Source: Plantago elongata
Lineage: Eukaryota > Streptophyta > Magnoliopsida > Lamiales > Plantaginaceae
Length of the DNA: 27,825 bases
NCBI GenBank assembly: GCA_036897095.1
Contig: JAYMSP010001904.1
Location: 1-27,825, forward strand
Direction of reading: 5' to 3'
The translations under genes were made by a program, and so were the position numbers. This document shows, piece by piece, positions 1 through 9,977 of this stretch. Within the stretch, counting starts at the first letter, position 1. Every line of letters begins with the position of its first letter. Below the pieces are notes generated by a model. The model saw only the letters and a list, made by a program, of their open reading frames with translations, was not told the DNA's origin and ran no database searches.

Positions 1-7
1 CAGAAGT

Positions 8-781
8 TTGAACCAAAATTGGGAGCATACGCAATACTTTTATTTCAATCAAGGAATGCCCCAAATCACTCCAGTGGAACTCTTTTCTCATTTGGCCACT
101 GTAAACTATGAGACAACCCAACGAGGTTTGGCTGTAGATGAAAAGTTACAGAGTGTTGCTCTAGTTACTCAAGGTACATCTGGAAAGAAGGATATCTGCC
201 CGAATTGTCATCAGTACAAGAACATTCAAATGAACAACTCTCTGAACAACCCGACTCAGAAAGCTGTTAGTACTGAAGTTGGGAATGATATCTGCTTCTA
301 TTGTCAAAAGCCCGGTCACTTCAATAAGCTTAACACGGGTGACAAAAAGGAGAGAAGAACATTCAAAAGAACTCAAATGGCTCTGCTTACTAAAGAGAGG
401 AAGAATATCAAAATTCAACTCGATGCTCTGGATGTTGAGTCAAACTCAGAAAGTGATGATTCAGAAGACTCAACATTGCCATCACATGAATTGTGTGGAA
501 TAACTCATGATGTTATCAATTTTAGCCTAAAGAAGAACGACATATGCGGAGTTGCTGAGATAGTAGGTCCTGACATTTCAAACATCGAAGAATATCGTAT
601 GGTTGATGAGGTAACAACTACATCACAATTCTTATTTTATGAAAGTGATAATGAAATTGAAGATTTGGAATTGATCAAAAGTGAACTTGATCGGTATGAG
701 AAAGAACTATTGGCTTTTGGATCAATGACCAAAGTTCTGGAAGAAAGTAAAAAATTCTTAAAAAAGAAGTTTCTAACTTGA
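8..781 (+). pseudogene. copia gag C-terminal half with damaged CCHC zinc knuckle
   Basis: This is an open stretch of 257 codons, but it is the middle of a gag protein rather than a gene with its own start: the matching segment of the minus-strand copy continues upstream. It carries the gag core (WEHTQYFYFNQG, ELFSHLATVNYETTQRG). A retroviral-type zinc knuckle follows near residues 96-109, where the pattern Cys-X2-Cys-X4-His-X4-Cys ends in Asn instead of the last Cys, so metal binding is probably lost. An acidic Ser/Asp/Glu stretch (residues about 143-155) and a heptad-like charged segment (residues about 217-250) follow. Gag would form the particle that packages the element RNA. Confidence 0.8.
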
Positions 782-1702
782 TCAAGGTATCTGAGAATAA
801 AGATGCTGAAATAGCCTCTTTGAAGTCTCAAATATCGGAGAATGAAAATTCTCGTGACCTAGCATTGGATCAACTGAATGAGAAAGTTGAAGAAACTTCT
901 TTATGAAAACGAAGATCTCAGAAAGAAAGAAGTATCTTTCAAATATTTTGTGAAAGCTAGTGACACTCTCACGGAGGTTCAATCTTATATGAGAGATCCT
1001 TCTGAGAAAGGAGGACTAGAACTTGAAGCTCAACCAAGCATTTCTACCCATTTGAAGAAGAGTGATGAAAGGTTGACCTTCATAAAAAGTCAACAAAAAG
1101 GTTCCAGATAAGTCTATAGCATTGGTCAGAAAGCTAAGACTCTTGCCAAAGGAAAAGCTGTCGCAACTGAACCTTTAGTCCCAAGGAAAATTGTGAAGAA
1201 AGTTTCTGAAAAGAAACATGATCCATTAACATGTGATCATCCACAATGTTGTATCACTAGAAAGGGAAGCATCGCCGGTTTGGGTGTATTTCCTACTATG
1301 CAATTCTACGGATACAGAAAGGACGCAGAAACTAGTGAGGCTGCTGAATTTAGCATTCAGAAATCCAGTGGTGCTCGAAAAGGCATTGGTTATCCTGACA
1401 TTGGAAAAGTCCTACTGCAACAATATAAAGAAGAACAATGGTGAAAAGCCAGGGTTGCTTATAACAATTATCAGAAGTGGAAGCAATCCCAAGCCACTAA
1501 AAATCTGAATGCCAGGGCTAGAGGAAACTTGGTCAGAAAAGCTAAGCTTGCTGAAAAGAATGTTCAGAAAGATGACAAGTCTCTGAAGCCACCACGAGGA
1601 ACACCAAGGAACAGTCTAAGAAGGAAGATTGATTTAAAGTCCAATGATTTAGAAATCCCTTCTCATGTTCCAAGAAGACAAAAACCTTCTCCTAAGAAAT
1701 TC
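782..1702 (+). pseudogene. copia gag-extension: coiled coil plus Cys-containing domain, frameshifted
   Basis: The stretch continues the same gag-pol reading in shifted frames. Positions 782-1111 encode Lys/Glu/Leu-rich sequence typical of a coiled coil (ENEDLRKKEVSFKYFVKASD). Positions 1193-1444 encode a conserved block with CDHPQCC followed by KGSIAGLGVFPTMQFYGYRKD and, further on, GIGYPDIGKVLLQQYKEEQW, then a stop at 1442-1444. 1529-1702 encodes a basic, Pro-rich tail (PPRGTPRNSLRRKIDL). The minus-strand copy has the same blocks in the same order at 5993-7249, which shows they belong to the element. I do not recognise the Cys block as a named domain. Confidence 0.7.
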
Positions 1703-2368
1703 CGTATGTTTAACAGTGTACACTGCATCGACATGGTATATGTTTCTACTTTGCATTTAATGCTTAGTGGCCATGACTGTATTTGCAACAGACATTACTT
1801 GCCGAGATTCAATCTCACCCATTGAGATCAAACGTTTATTCATCAAGGGTCATGGTTTAATATCTTTGCAATGATATCAATCAACAAATATTCCCATGTC
1901 CAATTAATGAATTTTGGCAATATATATCCACGAGTCACTGTTAGTGTGATAGAACAAAACCTTTTGGACTGATCATTCAGAGAGAAAGTCTTGTTTTATG
2001 TTACTTATCATAAAAATGGTAAAAACACAAAACCCTAGACATGTTTGACTCTTAGCAATATGTACTTTGTAGGACTATTTGTTCTCTCATACTTCATGAC
2101 TTAAATGGTTTTCTGAGTTCCCCTTTCAGAAAATACCACTGGATATTGGCATATCCATAGTATTTTAGTCTAGTTTTATATACTTATGGACTTTATACCA
2201 ACTTGCCTTTCTGGATTTCTTTTTCCAGGAAAAACCTTAGGCTTTATGAGTCTCATATCTCAGAAACCTTAGCATCCCTTCTTTTCATATAGGTTAACTG
2301 AATACCCGTTTCAGAAACCTATTTCCTTTTCTCTATTCGAGCTCACTCTTTTAGAGATTTAGAACTTT
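1703..2368. other. Non-coding stretch between the two copia copies
   Basis: No convincing coding sequence is visible in the 666 bases. The right part directly follows the RNase H stop of the minus-strand copia and is probably its 3' untranslated or post-pol region. It contains several copies of TCAGAAA or TTTCTGA (about 2112-2320), a word also frequent in the element's linker and probable LTR. I could not find the 3' LTR or a polypurine tract here. The left part (1703-1830) does not match the other copia copy. Confidence 0.5.
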
Positions 2369-2941
2369 TCAGTTCTTTAGCAACTCCATTAACACAAGAC
2401 TAAGTCTTAAGGTTAAGAACCTACTTTCCTGGAGTGACTTGGTGAAGATATCTGCAAGCTGATCTACAGTACCTACTTTTAGAATCTCTATATTGCCTTT
2501 TTCAACATGGTTTCTAATGAAGTAGTTTCTAACATCAATGTGCTTAGTTCTAGCATGGAACTTGGGATTCTGCATAATCACAATAGCACTTGTGTTGTCA
2601 CAAAAAATGGGAGTTTTCTCTTCATTGAGTCCATAGTCTTTGAGTTGTTGTTGTGTCTATAATATTTGAGTAGCACAACAACCAGCAACAATATATTCAG
2701 CCTCTGTGGTAGAAGTAGCAATTGAGTTTTGCTACTTTCTAAACCATAAGATAAGTCAAGTGCCCAGAAACTGACAAGTTACTGAACTACTTTTCCTATC
2801 AAGCATTGATCTAACATAGTCAGCATATGAGTAGCAAACCAAACTCAATCTACTTTCTTTAGGATACCACAGTCCAACTTTTATAGTACCTTCAACATAC
2901 CTTAATATCTTCATAGCAAAGTTGTAGTGTGATTGCAGAGG
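2369..2941 (-). pseudogene. copia RNase H domain
   Basis: The last domain of the polyprotein degrades the RNA of the RNA/DNA hybrid during reverse transcription. Visible on the minus strand: TTEAEYIVAGCCA (about 2670-2712), FCDNTSAI with a catalytic-type Asp (about 2585-2610), HARTKHIDVRNYFIRNHVEKG and VDQLADIFTKSLQE (within 2369-2581), all hallmarks of copia RNase H. The N-terminal motif usually read as YSDAD is YSYAD here, so one acidic residue is lost. Stops interrupt the frame between this block and the RT. The open part starts at an internal Met and ends at a stop at 2369. Confidence 0.85.
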
Positions 2942-3870
2942 ATTTGTCTAAAATCTAGCACACACACCAACTGCATATTGAATATCAGGTTTCCTTGCAG
3001 TATGGTAGAGTAGTGAACCTATCAATTTTCCATACTTATGTTCTTCAACACTCTTATCAGATTCAGTATAAGTCATTTTTGTTCCTATGCTCATAGGTAT
3101 CTTAGCGTTCTTTTCAAAAGGCTTTAGATTGAACTTGTCGAGCATATCCTTTGCATACTTTGTTTGACTAATGAATATTCCATCATCAAGTTGCTTGACT
3201 TGCAATCCTATGAAGTAGTTCAATTCTCCCATCATGCTCATCTCAGCTTTGTTCTTCATGAGATTCACAAAGTCATCACAAAGTTGCTTGTCTTTAGATG
3301 CATATATAATATCATCAACATATACTTGAACTAAAAGTAGTTTCCCTGATTTAAAGTGAATAAAGTTTTATCAAGTTCACCCTTCTTAAAACCACTTTCC
3401 AGAAGGTATTTGACCAAAGTGTCATGCCATGCTCTTGGGGCCTGTTTCAGTCCATATAAAGCTTTTCTTTAACTAATAGACCATCTTACTTTATGAGGAA
3501 ACTTCAAAGCCTGGTGGTTGATCAACATAGACTTCCTCAACAAGTTCACCATTCATAAATGCACTATTGACATCCATTTGGTTAACTTTAAAGTCATTAT
3601 GAGCTGCAAAGGCTAAAAATAGTCTTATTGCATCCAATCTTGCAACTGGTGCATAAGACTGATCAAAATCTATGCCTTCAGCCTGGGTAAATTATTTGGC
3701 AACCAACCTAGCATTGTTTCTGGTTATTTCACCAGACTCTTTAATTTTATTTATGAAAATCTACTCAGTTCCAATCATAGATATTCCTTCTACAAATGGA
3801 AATAGTTCCCAGACCTTGTTTCTCTCAAATTTATCCAACTCTTCTTGCATTGCAAAGATCCAGTCTTGAT
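2942..3870 (-). pseudogene. copia reverse transcriptase (RVT_2 type)
   Basis: The enzyme copies element RNA into DNA. On the minus strand I see the entry motif KDQDWIFAMQEELDKFERN (about 3819-3875), NQMDVNSAFMNGELVEEVYV (about 3530-3590), the catalytic YVDD box (about 3308-3325) and MMGELNYFIGLQVKQLDDG, then SIGSLLY-like GKLIGSLLYHTARKPDIQYA within 2948-3268. The frame is broken between 3300 and 3760 by several stops and shifts, for example in the segment that normally reads KALYGLKQ. The YVDD residues themselves are retained. Confidence 0.88.
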
Positions 3871-4440
3871 CCTTTAGCGCATCTTCAATAGTTTTAGGTT
3901 CAATGTTTGAGATAAAACATCCAAAGAGAGAATCAATATTTGCAACGATTGCTCTCCTAGTTCTAACACCTTGATCAATGGAACCAATCACATCCTTTGC
4001 ATGATGATCTGTAATCCACTTCCTAATGGATTTTGAACTAGTAGGGTCACTATCTACGTCATTTGAATGTGAATCACTACAATTATGACTTGATACTTCT
4101 TCAGTATCAGTGATATTTTGTACACTAGAAGTGCGGTAAATATCAGACACTTGTTCAGTGTGAGAGATTTCTGGAATACGACTTTCAGAAAGGTCATTCC
4201 CAGAAAGGTCTCTATGATGAATATTCTCAGTTTCCCATTTTCAAAATCCTCATAGGAAATTCTTCATCATGTCTAAGGGTCATCTGGTTGTTACTGGGCA
4301 TATCTTGCTTTTCTCTGTCAGACTCATCCTCCATGAGAATGACTGAGTTTCTCCTTTCTGAGGGTTCTTCTTCAGAATCCTTAATCCTTTCTGAGAGTTC
4401 CTCATCAAGGGGTATTTTCTTGCTGGAGAGCTGAACCAAA
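3871..4440 (-). pseudogene. copia pol linker between integrase and RT
   Basis: Hydrophilic, Ser/Asp/Glu-rich sequence lies between the integrase C-terminus and the RT. The part at 3871-4150 ends in the typical copia pre-RT segment (KWITDHHAKDVIGSIDQGVRTR). The part at 4227-4439 is a very charged stretch with Glu/Ser repeats (ELSERIKDSEEEPSERRN). Such linkers are poorly conserved in copia elements and have no known catalytic role. The underlying DNA contains repeated TTTCTGA/TCAGAAA words. Confidence 0.7.
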
Positions 4441-4448
4441 AGGAGTAG

Positions 4449-5035
4449 TTACTCAAAGAGAATCAAGAGCTCAGAACAGAAGTCCAGAAGCTTGTCTCCT
4501 TCATAGAATACCACATGAACTGATTCTTTAATCTTCTTTGTTCTCTTGTTGTATACTATGTAGGCTTTGCTATACATAGAATAACCAAGAAATACACCTT
4601 CGGCTGCCTTTGGTTGAAATGTTCTCAAATGTTCTTTTCCATTGTTAAGAACAAAACATCTACAACTAAACACTTTCAGATGTCTGATATTAGGGGATCT
4701 ACCAACCAAAAGCTCATAAGGAGTTTTGTCATGGTGTTTATTTATCAAGCATCTGTTCTGAGTGTAGCATGTTGTATTTACAGCTTCAACCCAATAAATT
4801 TCACTTATTTTAGTGTCAGCTAGCATTGTCCTTGCAGCTACTTTAAGGGTCCTATTCTTCCTTCCAACAACACCATTTTGTTGTGGTGTCTTAATGAAGA
4901 TAGTTGATGTTGTATACCTTTGCAGGTAAAAAACGCTTTTATGTACTTGTTGACAAATTCAGTACCTTGGTCTGTTCGGATTTCAAATACCTTGTCATAT
5001 TTCATGACTTCAAGCATCAGATTTTGTATCTCCAC
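4449..5035 (-). pseudogene. copia integrase core (second half) and C-terminal domain
   Basis: Integrase inserts the cDNA into the genome. The block at 4838-5035 has the core motif IRTDQGTEFVNKY with the second catalytic Asp. The next motif, which in intact copies continues into a Pro-rich turn and the catalytic Glu, is scrambled by a frameshift near 4880. 4449-4826 holds the C-terminal part: MLADTKISEIYWVEAVNTTC, YTQNRCLINKHHDKTPYELL, LKVFSCRCFVLNNGKEHLR and EGVFLGYSMYSKAYIVYNKR, all standard for copia integrase. Confidence 0.88.
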
Positions 5036-5390
5036 CCTAGCATCAGATTTTTGTTTTAGAAAAACAACCCAGGTAAACCTGGAGAAGTCATCTACAACAA
5101 CTAGACCATACTTCTTGCCTGCTTAACTAGTTTCAAATGATTCAAAAAGATCCATGTGCAAAAGTTGCAGTGGTCTAACACATGAATGTCTGGTTTTGGA
5201 CTTGAAAGAGGTTTTGGATTGTTTTCCCAACTGACAAGCAGAGCAGACACCGTCTTTTCTTAATGTTATTTTAGGTAATCCAACCATTTACTCTTTCTTG
5301 GTAACTTTGTTCAGAAATTTTGAAATTCAAGTGACTCATTCTCTTGTGCCATAACCAATGTTCTTCAGTTTGACCTGATTGACTCACCAT
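5036..5390 (-). pseudogene. copia integrase N-terminal zinc-binding region and start of core
   Basis: Minus-strand translation in broken frames gives WLWHKRMSHLNFK (about 5310-5350, the His-His half of the HHCC finger), DGVCSACQLGKQ (about 5220-5255, the Cys-X2-Cys half), LLHMDLF (about 5145-5165) and GKKYGLVVVDDFSRFTWVVF (about 5060-5120) with the first catalytic Asp. A stop lies just before GKKYG. These motifs belong to the GAG-pre-integrase and rve families. The plus-strand open frames across this stretch are shadows. Confidence 0.8.
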
Positions 5391-5858
5391 GAGAAATTCT
5401 TCAGTTGTGGTAGATGTCCAACCAACGACTTATAGACTTCCTTTCCGCCTAGCAACCAAGACTGTCTGCTTTGAGTCACTGTCAATCAATTTGCAGAATT
5501 TCTATTTGATCTTCACCGAATATCCCCTATCTGCAAACTGGCTCATGCTTAGAAAATTATATTTCAAACCTTTAACATGTAATACGTCAGAGATTGTAAG
5601 GGAACCTAATTTGTCATTGCCAAATCCTATAGAAGGATTTAATTCTCCTCTAGATGTTTGGTCCGGTACCACATACTCTATAATCGACTAAGTTTGCTTT
5701 GTCTCATGTCATGTGCTTCCCGCATCCACTATCAAATAGCCATTGAGCCTTAGTCCAAGAAGCGTTTTGCACAAAACATGAAACATGAGTTAGGTTTGTG
5801 CCTCAGAAACAGAACCACTTAGACTAAACGTTCTTCCTGTGGGAATCCATTTCTAAAT
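5391..5858 (-). pseudogene. copia protease region
   Basis: The aspartic protease cuts the polyprotein. On the minus strand a degenerate active-site block, WLFDSGCGKHMT (about 5705-5745), precedes sequence that in copia elements runs to the pre-integrase (ISDVLHVKGLKYNFLSMSQF, about 5540-5600). A stop codon follows the HMT motif, and the frame changes several times. The 100-codon plus-strand open frame at 5389-5691 is antisense to this protease/pre-integrase stretch and is not a gene. Confidence 0.75.
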
Positions 5859-6454
5859 GAATCTCTTTGGGGTAGTTTTTTGTCTACTTGGAACATAAGG
5901 AGGAATTCTAGAATCATCGGATCTAAGATCGATCTTCCTTCTTGGAGTGTTCCTTGGCGTTCCTCGTGGTGGCTTCAGAGATCTGTCAGGTTCTAAGTTT
6001 GCTTTTCAGCAAGCTTAGTCTTTCTGGCCAAGTTTCTTCTAGCCCTGTCATTCAGTTTTTCAGTGGCCTGGGATTGCTTCCAACTCTGATAATTGCTATA
6101 AGCAATTCTAGCTTTCCACCATCGTTCTTGTCCTTCCTTATATTGTTGCATGAGGACCTTCCCGATATCACGATAGCCAATACCATTTCGAGCACCATTG
6201 ACTTTCTGAACACGATTTTCAATAGCCTTACTAGTTTCTGCATCATCCCTATATCCATAGAATGGTACAGGGGGAAATACACTAAGTCCAACGATACTTC
6301 CCTTCCTAGTAATACAACATTGTGGATGATCACAAGTCTGAGGATCATGTTTCTTTTCAAAAACCTTTTCCACAAGTTTCTTTGGGACTTGTTTTTCCTT
6401 CAAATGTATGGTCGCAACTGCCTTTCCTTTGTCAAGAACCTTAGTTTCTGACAA
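5859..6454 (-). pseudogene. copia gag-extension Cys-containing domain (unrecognised)
   Basis: The open part covers 5993-6454 (153 codons). It contains KKHDPQTCDHPQCCITRKGS, then GLSVFPPVPFYGYRDD, then NGARNGIGYRDIGKVLMQQY and WWKARIAYSNYQSWKQSQ, ending in a Lys/Arg/Ala-rich helix. The plus-strand copy at 1193-1560 conserves the same order and most residues, so this was a selected part of the element protein. The CDHPQCC cluster with nearby His could bind a metal; that is inference. I cannot assign a family. It lies between the coiled-coil extension and the protease. Confidence 0.7.
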
Positions 6455-7249
6455 ATGCTATAGGTTTCTTTGGAACCTTTCTGTTGACTTTTTACAAAGG
6501 TCAACCTTCTATCACTCTTTTTTAGATGAGTGGAGCTACTTGATTGAGCATCAAGTCCAAGTCCTCATTTCTCAGAAGGGTCCCTCAGATAAGATTGAAC
6601 CTCCATGAGAGTGTCACTAGCTTTGACAAATGATTTGAAGGAAACCTCTTTCTTTCTGAGTTCATCATTTTCAGAAAGAAGCTTCTTCAACTTTTCATTT
6701 ACCTCATTCAAGGCTAGCTCATGAGAATTTTCATTCAATGATATCAAAGTTCTAAGTGATGTTATTTCAGTGTCCTTTCTCTCAGATACCTTGGTCAAGT
6801 TAGAAATCACTTTTTCAAGAGTTTTTTTCTTCTTCCAGACCCTTGGTCATAGATTCAATAACCAAGAATTCTCTTTCGTATCGATCAAATTCACTCTTGA
6901 TCAACTCCAAATCCTTGATACCGTCATCATCACTTTCGTGGTACAAGAAGTGTGATGTATTTATTACCTCATCAGCCATAATGCATTCTTCAATGTTGGA
7001 GATGTCGGGACCTACAATCTTAGCAACTCTGCACATGTCATTCTTCTTTTGGCCAAAGTCGATTACATTGTGAGTAATCCTGCACAGTTCTGGTGAAGGT
7101 AATATTGAGTCTTCTGAATTTTCATCTTCAGAATCTGACTCAATATCCAAAGCATCAAGTTGAATTTGGATCTTCTTTCTCTCTTCAGTGAGCAAGGCCC
7201 TCAAAGTTCTTTTGAAATTTCTGACAATAGAAGTAGATGTCATTTTCAA
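6455..7249 (-). pseudogene. copia gag coiled-coil extension
   Basis: Two open blocks (7249-6815 and 6810-6565) in neighbouring frames encode acidic then heptad-rich sequence. Motifs include SDSEDENSEDSILPSPELC, NIEECIMADEVINTSHF, LIKSEFDRYEREFLVIES and NEKLKKLLSENDELRKKEVS. The regular Leu/Lys/Glu spacing suggests a long coiled coil, as in large gag proteins of SIRE-like copia elements. A frameshift near 6812 separates the blocks. The same blocks occur at 360-1111 on the plus strand. Confidence 0.75.
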
Positions 7250-7709
7250 TTTCAGCGATGTCAGTATTAATAACTTTCTGAGTAGGGTTGTTCAGAGAGT
7301 TGTTCATTTGAATGTTCTTGTACTGATGGTAGTTTGGGCCGAGATGCTTTTTCAGCTTCTCTTTTTCTTTTCTCCTTTCCTTCTCTTGGCTCATATATTT
7401 CTTCATGTGACGCACAACAAGAGCATTTTCTTCAGACACTTCATTGGTATCCTTCTTTTCAGAAGTACATTGTGTGACTAGAGCAACACTTTGCAACTTT
7501 TCAGCTCCAGCCAATCCTCGTTGGGTTGTCTCATAGTTCACATTAGCTAAATGTGAAAAGAGTTCCCCTAGAGTGATTTGTGACATACCCTGGTTAAAGT
7601 AGAAATATTGGGTGTGTTCCCAATCTTGGTTCAAACTTCTGCCAATGATTTTCACCTTCTCAGAATTCGAATATCTGTAACTTTCTCCAAGTGCAGCCAT
7701 ATCACTCAT
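7185..7709 (-). pseudogene. copia gag central part with degraded zinc knuckle
   Basis: The open stretch of 174 codons contains the gag segment GESYRYSNSEKVKIIGRSLN, then WEHTQYFYFNQG and ELFSHLANVNYETTQRGLAG, then a Lys/Glu-rich spacer absent from the plus copy, and a zinc-knuckle remnant near residues 155-165 (IYFYCQK). There the first Cys is Tyr and the His and last Cys are missing after a frameshift. Upstream it connects to the gag N-terminus through a stop near 7710. Confidence 0.8.
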
Positions 7710-8219
7710 GAGACTAGTAAACCGAAAATAAAGTTATTCTAGAGTTTCAGTGGGACCATGTTTGATGTTTTGGAACTTCAAACTTGTTTTCCTTGATTTT
7801 CTCAGTTCCGACACATATTTCTTCAATCAATTGCCAGGCAGCTTTCGCCTTCTTTGCACATCATAGTTGCACTGTATATGCTCAGGTGTCGATCGAATGA
7901 TGATGTTACGAGATTGACCATCCAACCTGTGTCTCTTGGCATCTTCCGATGTCCAGAGTTCACGAGGTTTCTCTTCATACTCAACTTGTCCAGTAGCAAC
8001 ACGACCACTATCACTACTTGAAGTGTCACTACCTTCAGCATCAACGTTTCTTTGACCAATAGACACTCCAATGACTTGCTTGAGCTGTTTAATTTTGATT
8101 GGTCCTTCTTTGATGACATAGATCATCTCATCATTGATAGCTTCAAGATGTAGCATAATGTTGTTCTTCCATTTCTCGTAATTCTCGGACTTCAGATTTG
8201 GAGCATCACTCATAGACAT
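7710..8219 (-). pseudogene. copia gag N-terminal part
   Basis: The start at 8219 reads MSMSDAPNLKSENYEKWKN, the usual copia gag opening (a short leader, then a Tyr-X2-Trp motif as in DUF4219/UBN2-type gags). It continues open to 7827, but the gag frame shifts near 7865, where HIQCNYDVQR is followed by out-of-frame sequence. A second frame resumes ICVGTEKIKEN (about 7780-7815). The start is supported by the probable primer-binding and LTR sequence 100-120 bases upstream. Confidence 0.75.
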
Positions 8220-8339
8220 ACCTGCACATTAAAAATACAAATTAAAACGTCCTCGAAAAGCAACAAAAACCTTTACCTATCTGGAGGATCGAGGTTCAGT
8301 GCAGAAGGCTCGGGTACCTCTTGTTGTGATAACACTTAT
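8220..8339 (-). other. copia 5' leader with degenerate primer-binding site
   Basis: On the minus strand, the stretch at about 8318-8337 (GTGTTATCAC near the LTR edge) resembles a decayed initiator-Met primer site (canonical TGGTATCAGAGC). It is followed by the leader to the gag start at 8219. The similarity is partial, so the identification rests mainly on position between the LTR edge and gag. Confidence 0.4.
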
Positions 8340-9673
8340 TGGTTTAGATAACGACAAAGGAATAAACTAGTTTAGGGGGAAGGGGGGTGAATAGTCTTTT
8401 CAAACTTTTGTCGATAAACACTATTTCTCATAAACTGGTGAGTTTTATACTTAAATTCAGAGAACGGAAGACTAAAGCGATAGATAAAAGAGATTGTGCT
8501 TTGCAATAGTAAATGTGTGTGGGTGCTATGCTGGTATGTAAATACAGAATAAGTAAATAAAACATCAAGTATAGTGGTATCTGGAGGTGGCGTAATCATC
8601 CAACTAGTCCACTGCGGCCTTTCTGAAACCTGAAATTCACTAGAACAGACAATTGAGTTCTCCTTACAATATATCCTATTCTAAAATTCCTACAAACAGA
8701 TGGTTCCCAACCAAATGTCCCCCTGAGTTGTTCCCTAGCTCCTAGAGCCAAGTACTTCATGTACTCAAGATAACCTTTGAGCTATTCTTTGATTTCCCGA
8801 ATCAAGTACATCCTATACTCCACGCCTTGATGTTGTTGGTTATAAGTTGTTTGACAGGAAAGCTTCTCGTATAACTTTTAGCTCTATATTTTCAGAGAGC
8901 TTAGAAGAGATAACACTACTTGATACACTTATTCAATGTATGGTAGGTTCTCTTTACTGACCCAAGTAATTGGTATTCGTTCTGGAGAATGAACTTCATA
9001 ATTGTATCCGAAAGTTCAACTCTTTCACGAATAACAATCTCTTGTTATAGGTTCAGGACACTTAGAACTACTAGTGATTCTTCGAGCTTTTTAGTCGCAA
9101 CAGAAAACTTGGAGAATGGTAGTGAGATGCTTGAGAGAATACTTTACTTGGTAAGTAGATATTGAGTGTAGTTCATGTGTGTATTTCTCAATTTCTAAGT
9201 AGTGATATTTATAGATGAATATGAGAGTCATTTGAATAGTATCCGTTAGACCTTCTTAAAATTCAATCCGATGATATCTCGAAATGAGTACTCAGGAGTT
9301 TCTTTCTCATTTTTCAGAGAGGACTATGCATTGAGCACTTACCAGCCGGTGTAATTAATGCATCGTACTATTTCTTATCATGTAGTCTCAACGAAAACAT
9401 GAGCCTTTCTGAAAGCTAGCATGCTCCTCAACCAATAATGTCATATGTTAGAGACTTGTTATGTGCAATATATACACTATACAATATAATATACTTTCTG
9501 ATCATAGTCTATCTGAGGAGACTTAACCTTTAGTCTTCATAAACTTGTGCAATCCTTAGTCTTCAAATCTTCGATTAAAATTCATTGCTAGATCCTTCCT
9601 CATGGCCTTATTCGAAATATAAAATTATATTCATAGACCTAATAATCCTATTACAAGTTTTACTAGACTAACA
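8340..9673 (-). repeat. Probable copia 5' LTR
   Basis: The interval starts with TG (plus-strand 8340) next to the degenerate primer site and could end at CA at 9672-9673 (minus-strand reading would begin TGTTAGTCTAG and end CTAAACCA). A run of G residues at about 8374-8387 reads on the minus strand as the ctattcacccccc motif I associate with the 3' end of many plant copia LTRs. TCAGAAA/TTTCTGA words recur inside. There is no partner LTR in the window, so the far end is a guess. No coding sequence is credible here. Confidence 0.35.
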
Positions 9674-9977
9674 TACTAAGTAATTTCCTCTTTACCAATG
9701 CTCAAGTGAACCAAAAGTACTAGTCACCTTTTTGTACTAAGATAAGTAATATGGTGATTGATAAATATACTAACATATATTTCTAACAACTAGATTTAAG
9801 TAAAAATATCATTTTAAACCCTTAATCTTTTTAATTTTCTAACTAAACCAACTTCGAATAATAATAAAATATAAAATAACATAACATAAATTAAAACGTG
9901 CTGGTGAATGCAACCATAGTGGGTGTCGGGCAGTCGCAACACGCGATCGCCACACAACCGGCCACATAAGAACTAGA
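9674..9977. other. AT-rich intergenic stretch
   Basis: I see no open frame or recognisable repeat in these about 300 bases. Around 9898-9965 there is a locally GC-richer patch (gtcgggcagtcgcaac) within otherwise AT-rich DNA. Confidence 0.5.

Larger units (their letters stand above)
1..1702 (+). mobile_element. Ty1/copia fragment, gag and gag-extension only, same family as the minus-strand element at 2.4-8.2 kb
   Basis: The fragment starts at or before the window edge and its similarity to the minus-strand copy ends near the motif aagaaattc at about 1702. It is homologous in inverted orientation to about 5859-7641: both read through the same gag C-terminal half, a charged coiled-coil stretch and a Cys-containing domain. 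Neither pol nor an LTR is visible on this strand. Relative to the minus copy it lacks about 29 codons near position 190 (a Lys/Glu-rich stretch). It is a broken piece, with frameshifts near 781 and 900 and stops near 1109 and 1441. Confidence 0.85.
2369..8340 (-). mobile_element. Ty1/copia retrotransposon internal region, near full length, inactivated
   Basis: Read on the minus strand, the domain order is gag (8219 to ~7185), coiled-coil extension (to ~6565), Cys block (6454-5993), protease-like DSG (~5730), GAG-pre-integrase and integrase (~5390-4449), a hydrophilic linker, reverse transcriptase (~3870-2942) and RNase H (to 2369). Integrase before RT places it in Ty1/copia rather than Ty3/gypsy. 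The long gag extension resembles the large SIRE/Maximus-type copia elements, an inference from layout. Many frameshifts and stops mean no active protein can be made. A probable 5' LTR lies at higher coordinates; the 3' LTR is not seen. Confidence 0.88.

Noticed and set aside
5942..6451. 169-codon plus-strand open frame
   Set aside because: It is antisense to the conserved copia Cys-domain block on the minus strand, which has a homologue at 1193-1560 in the sense direction.
8372..8599. 75-codon minus-strand open frame
   Set aside because: It lies within the probable LTR, has no recognisable domain and no homologous partner.
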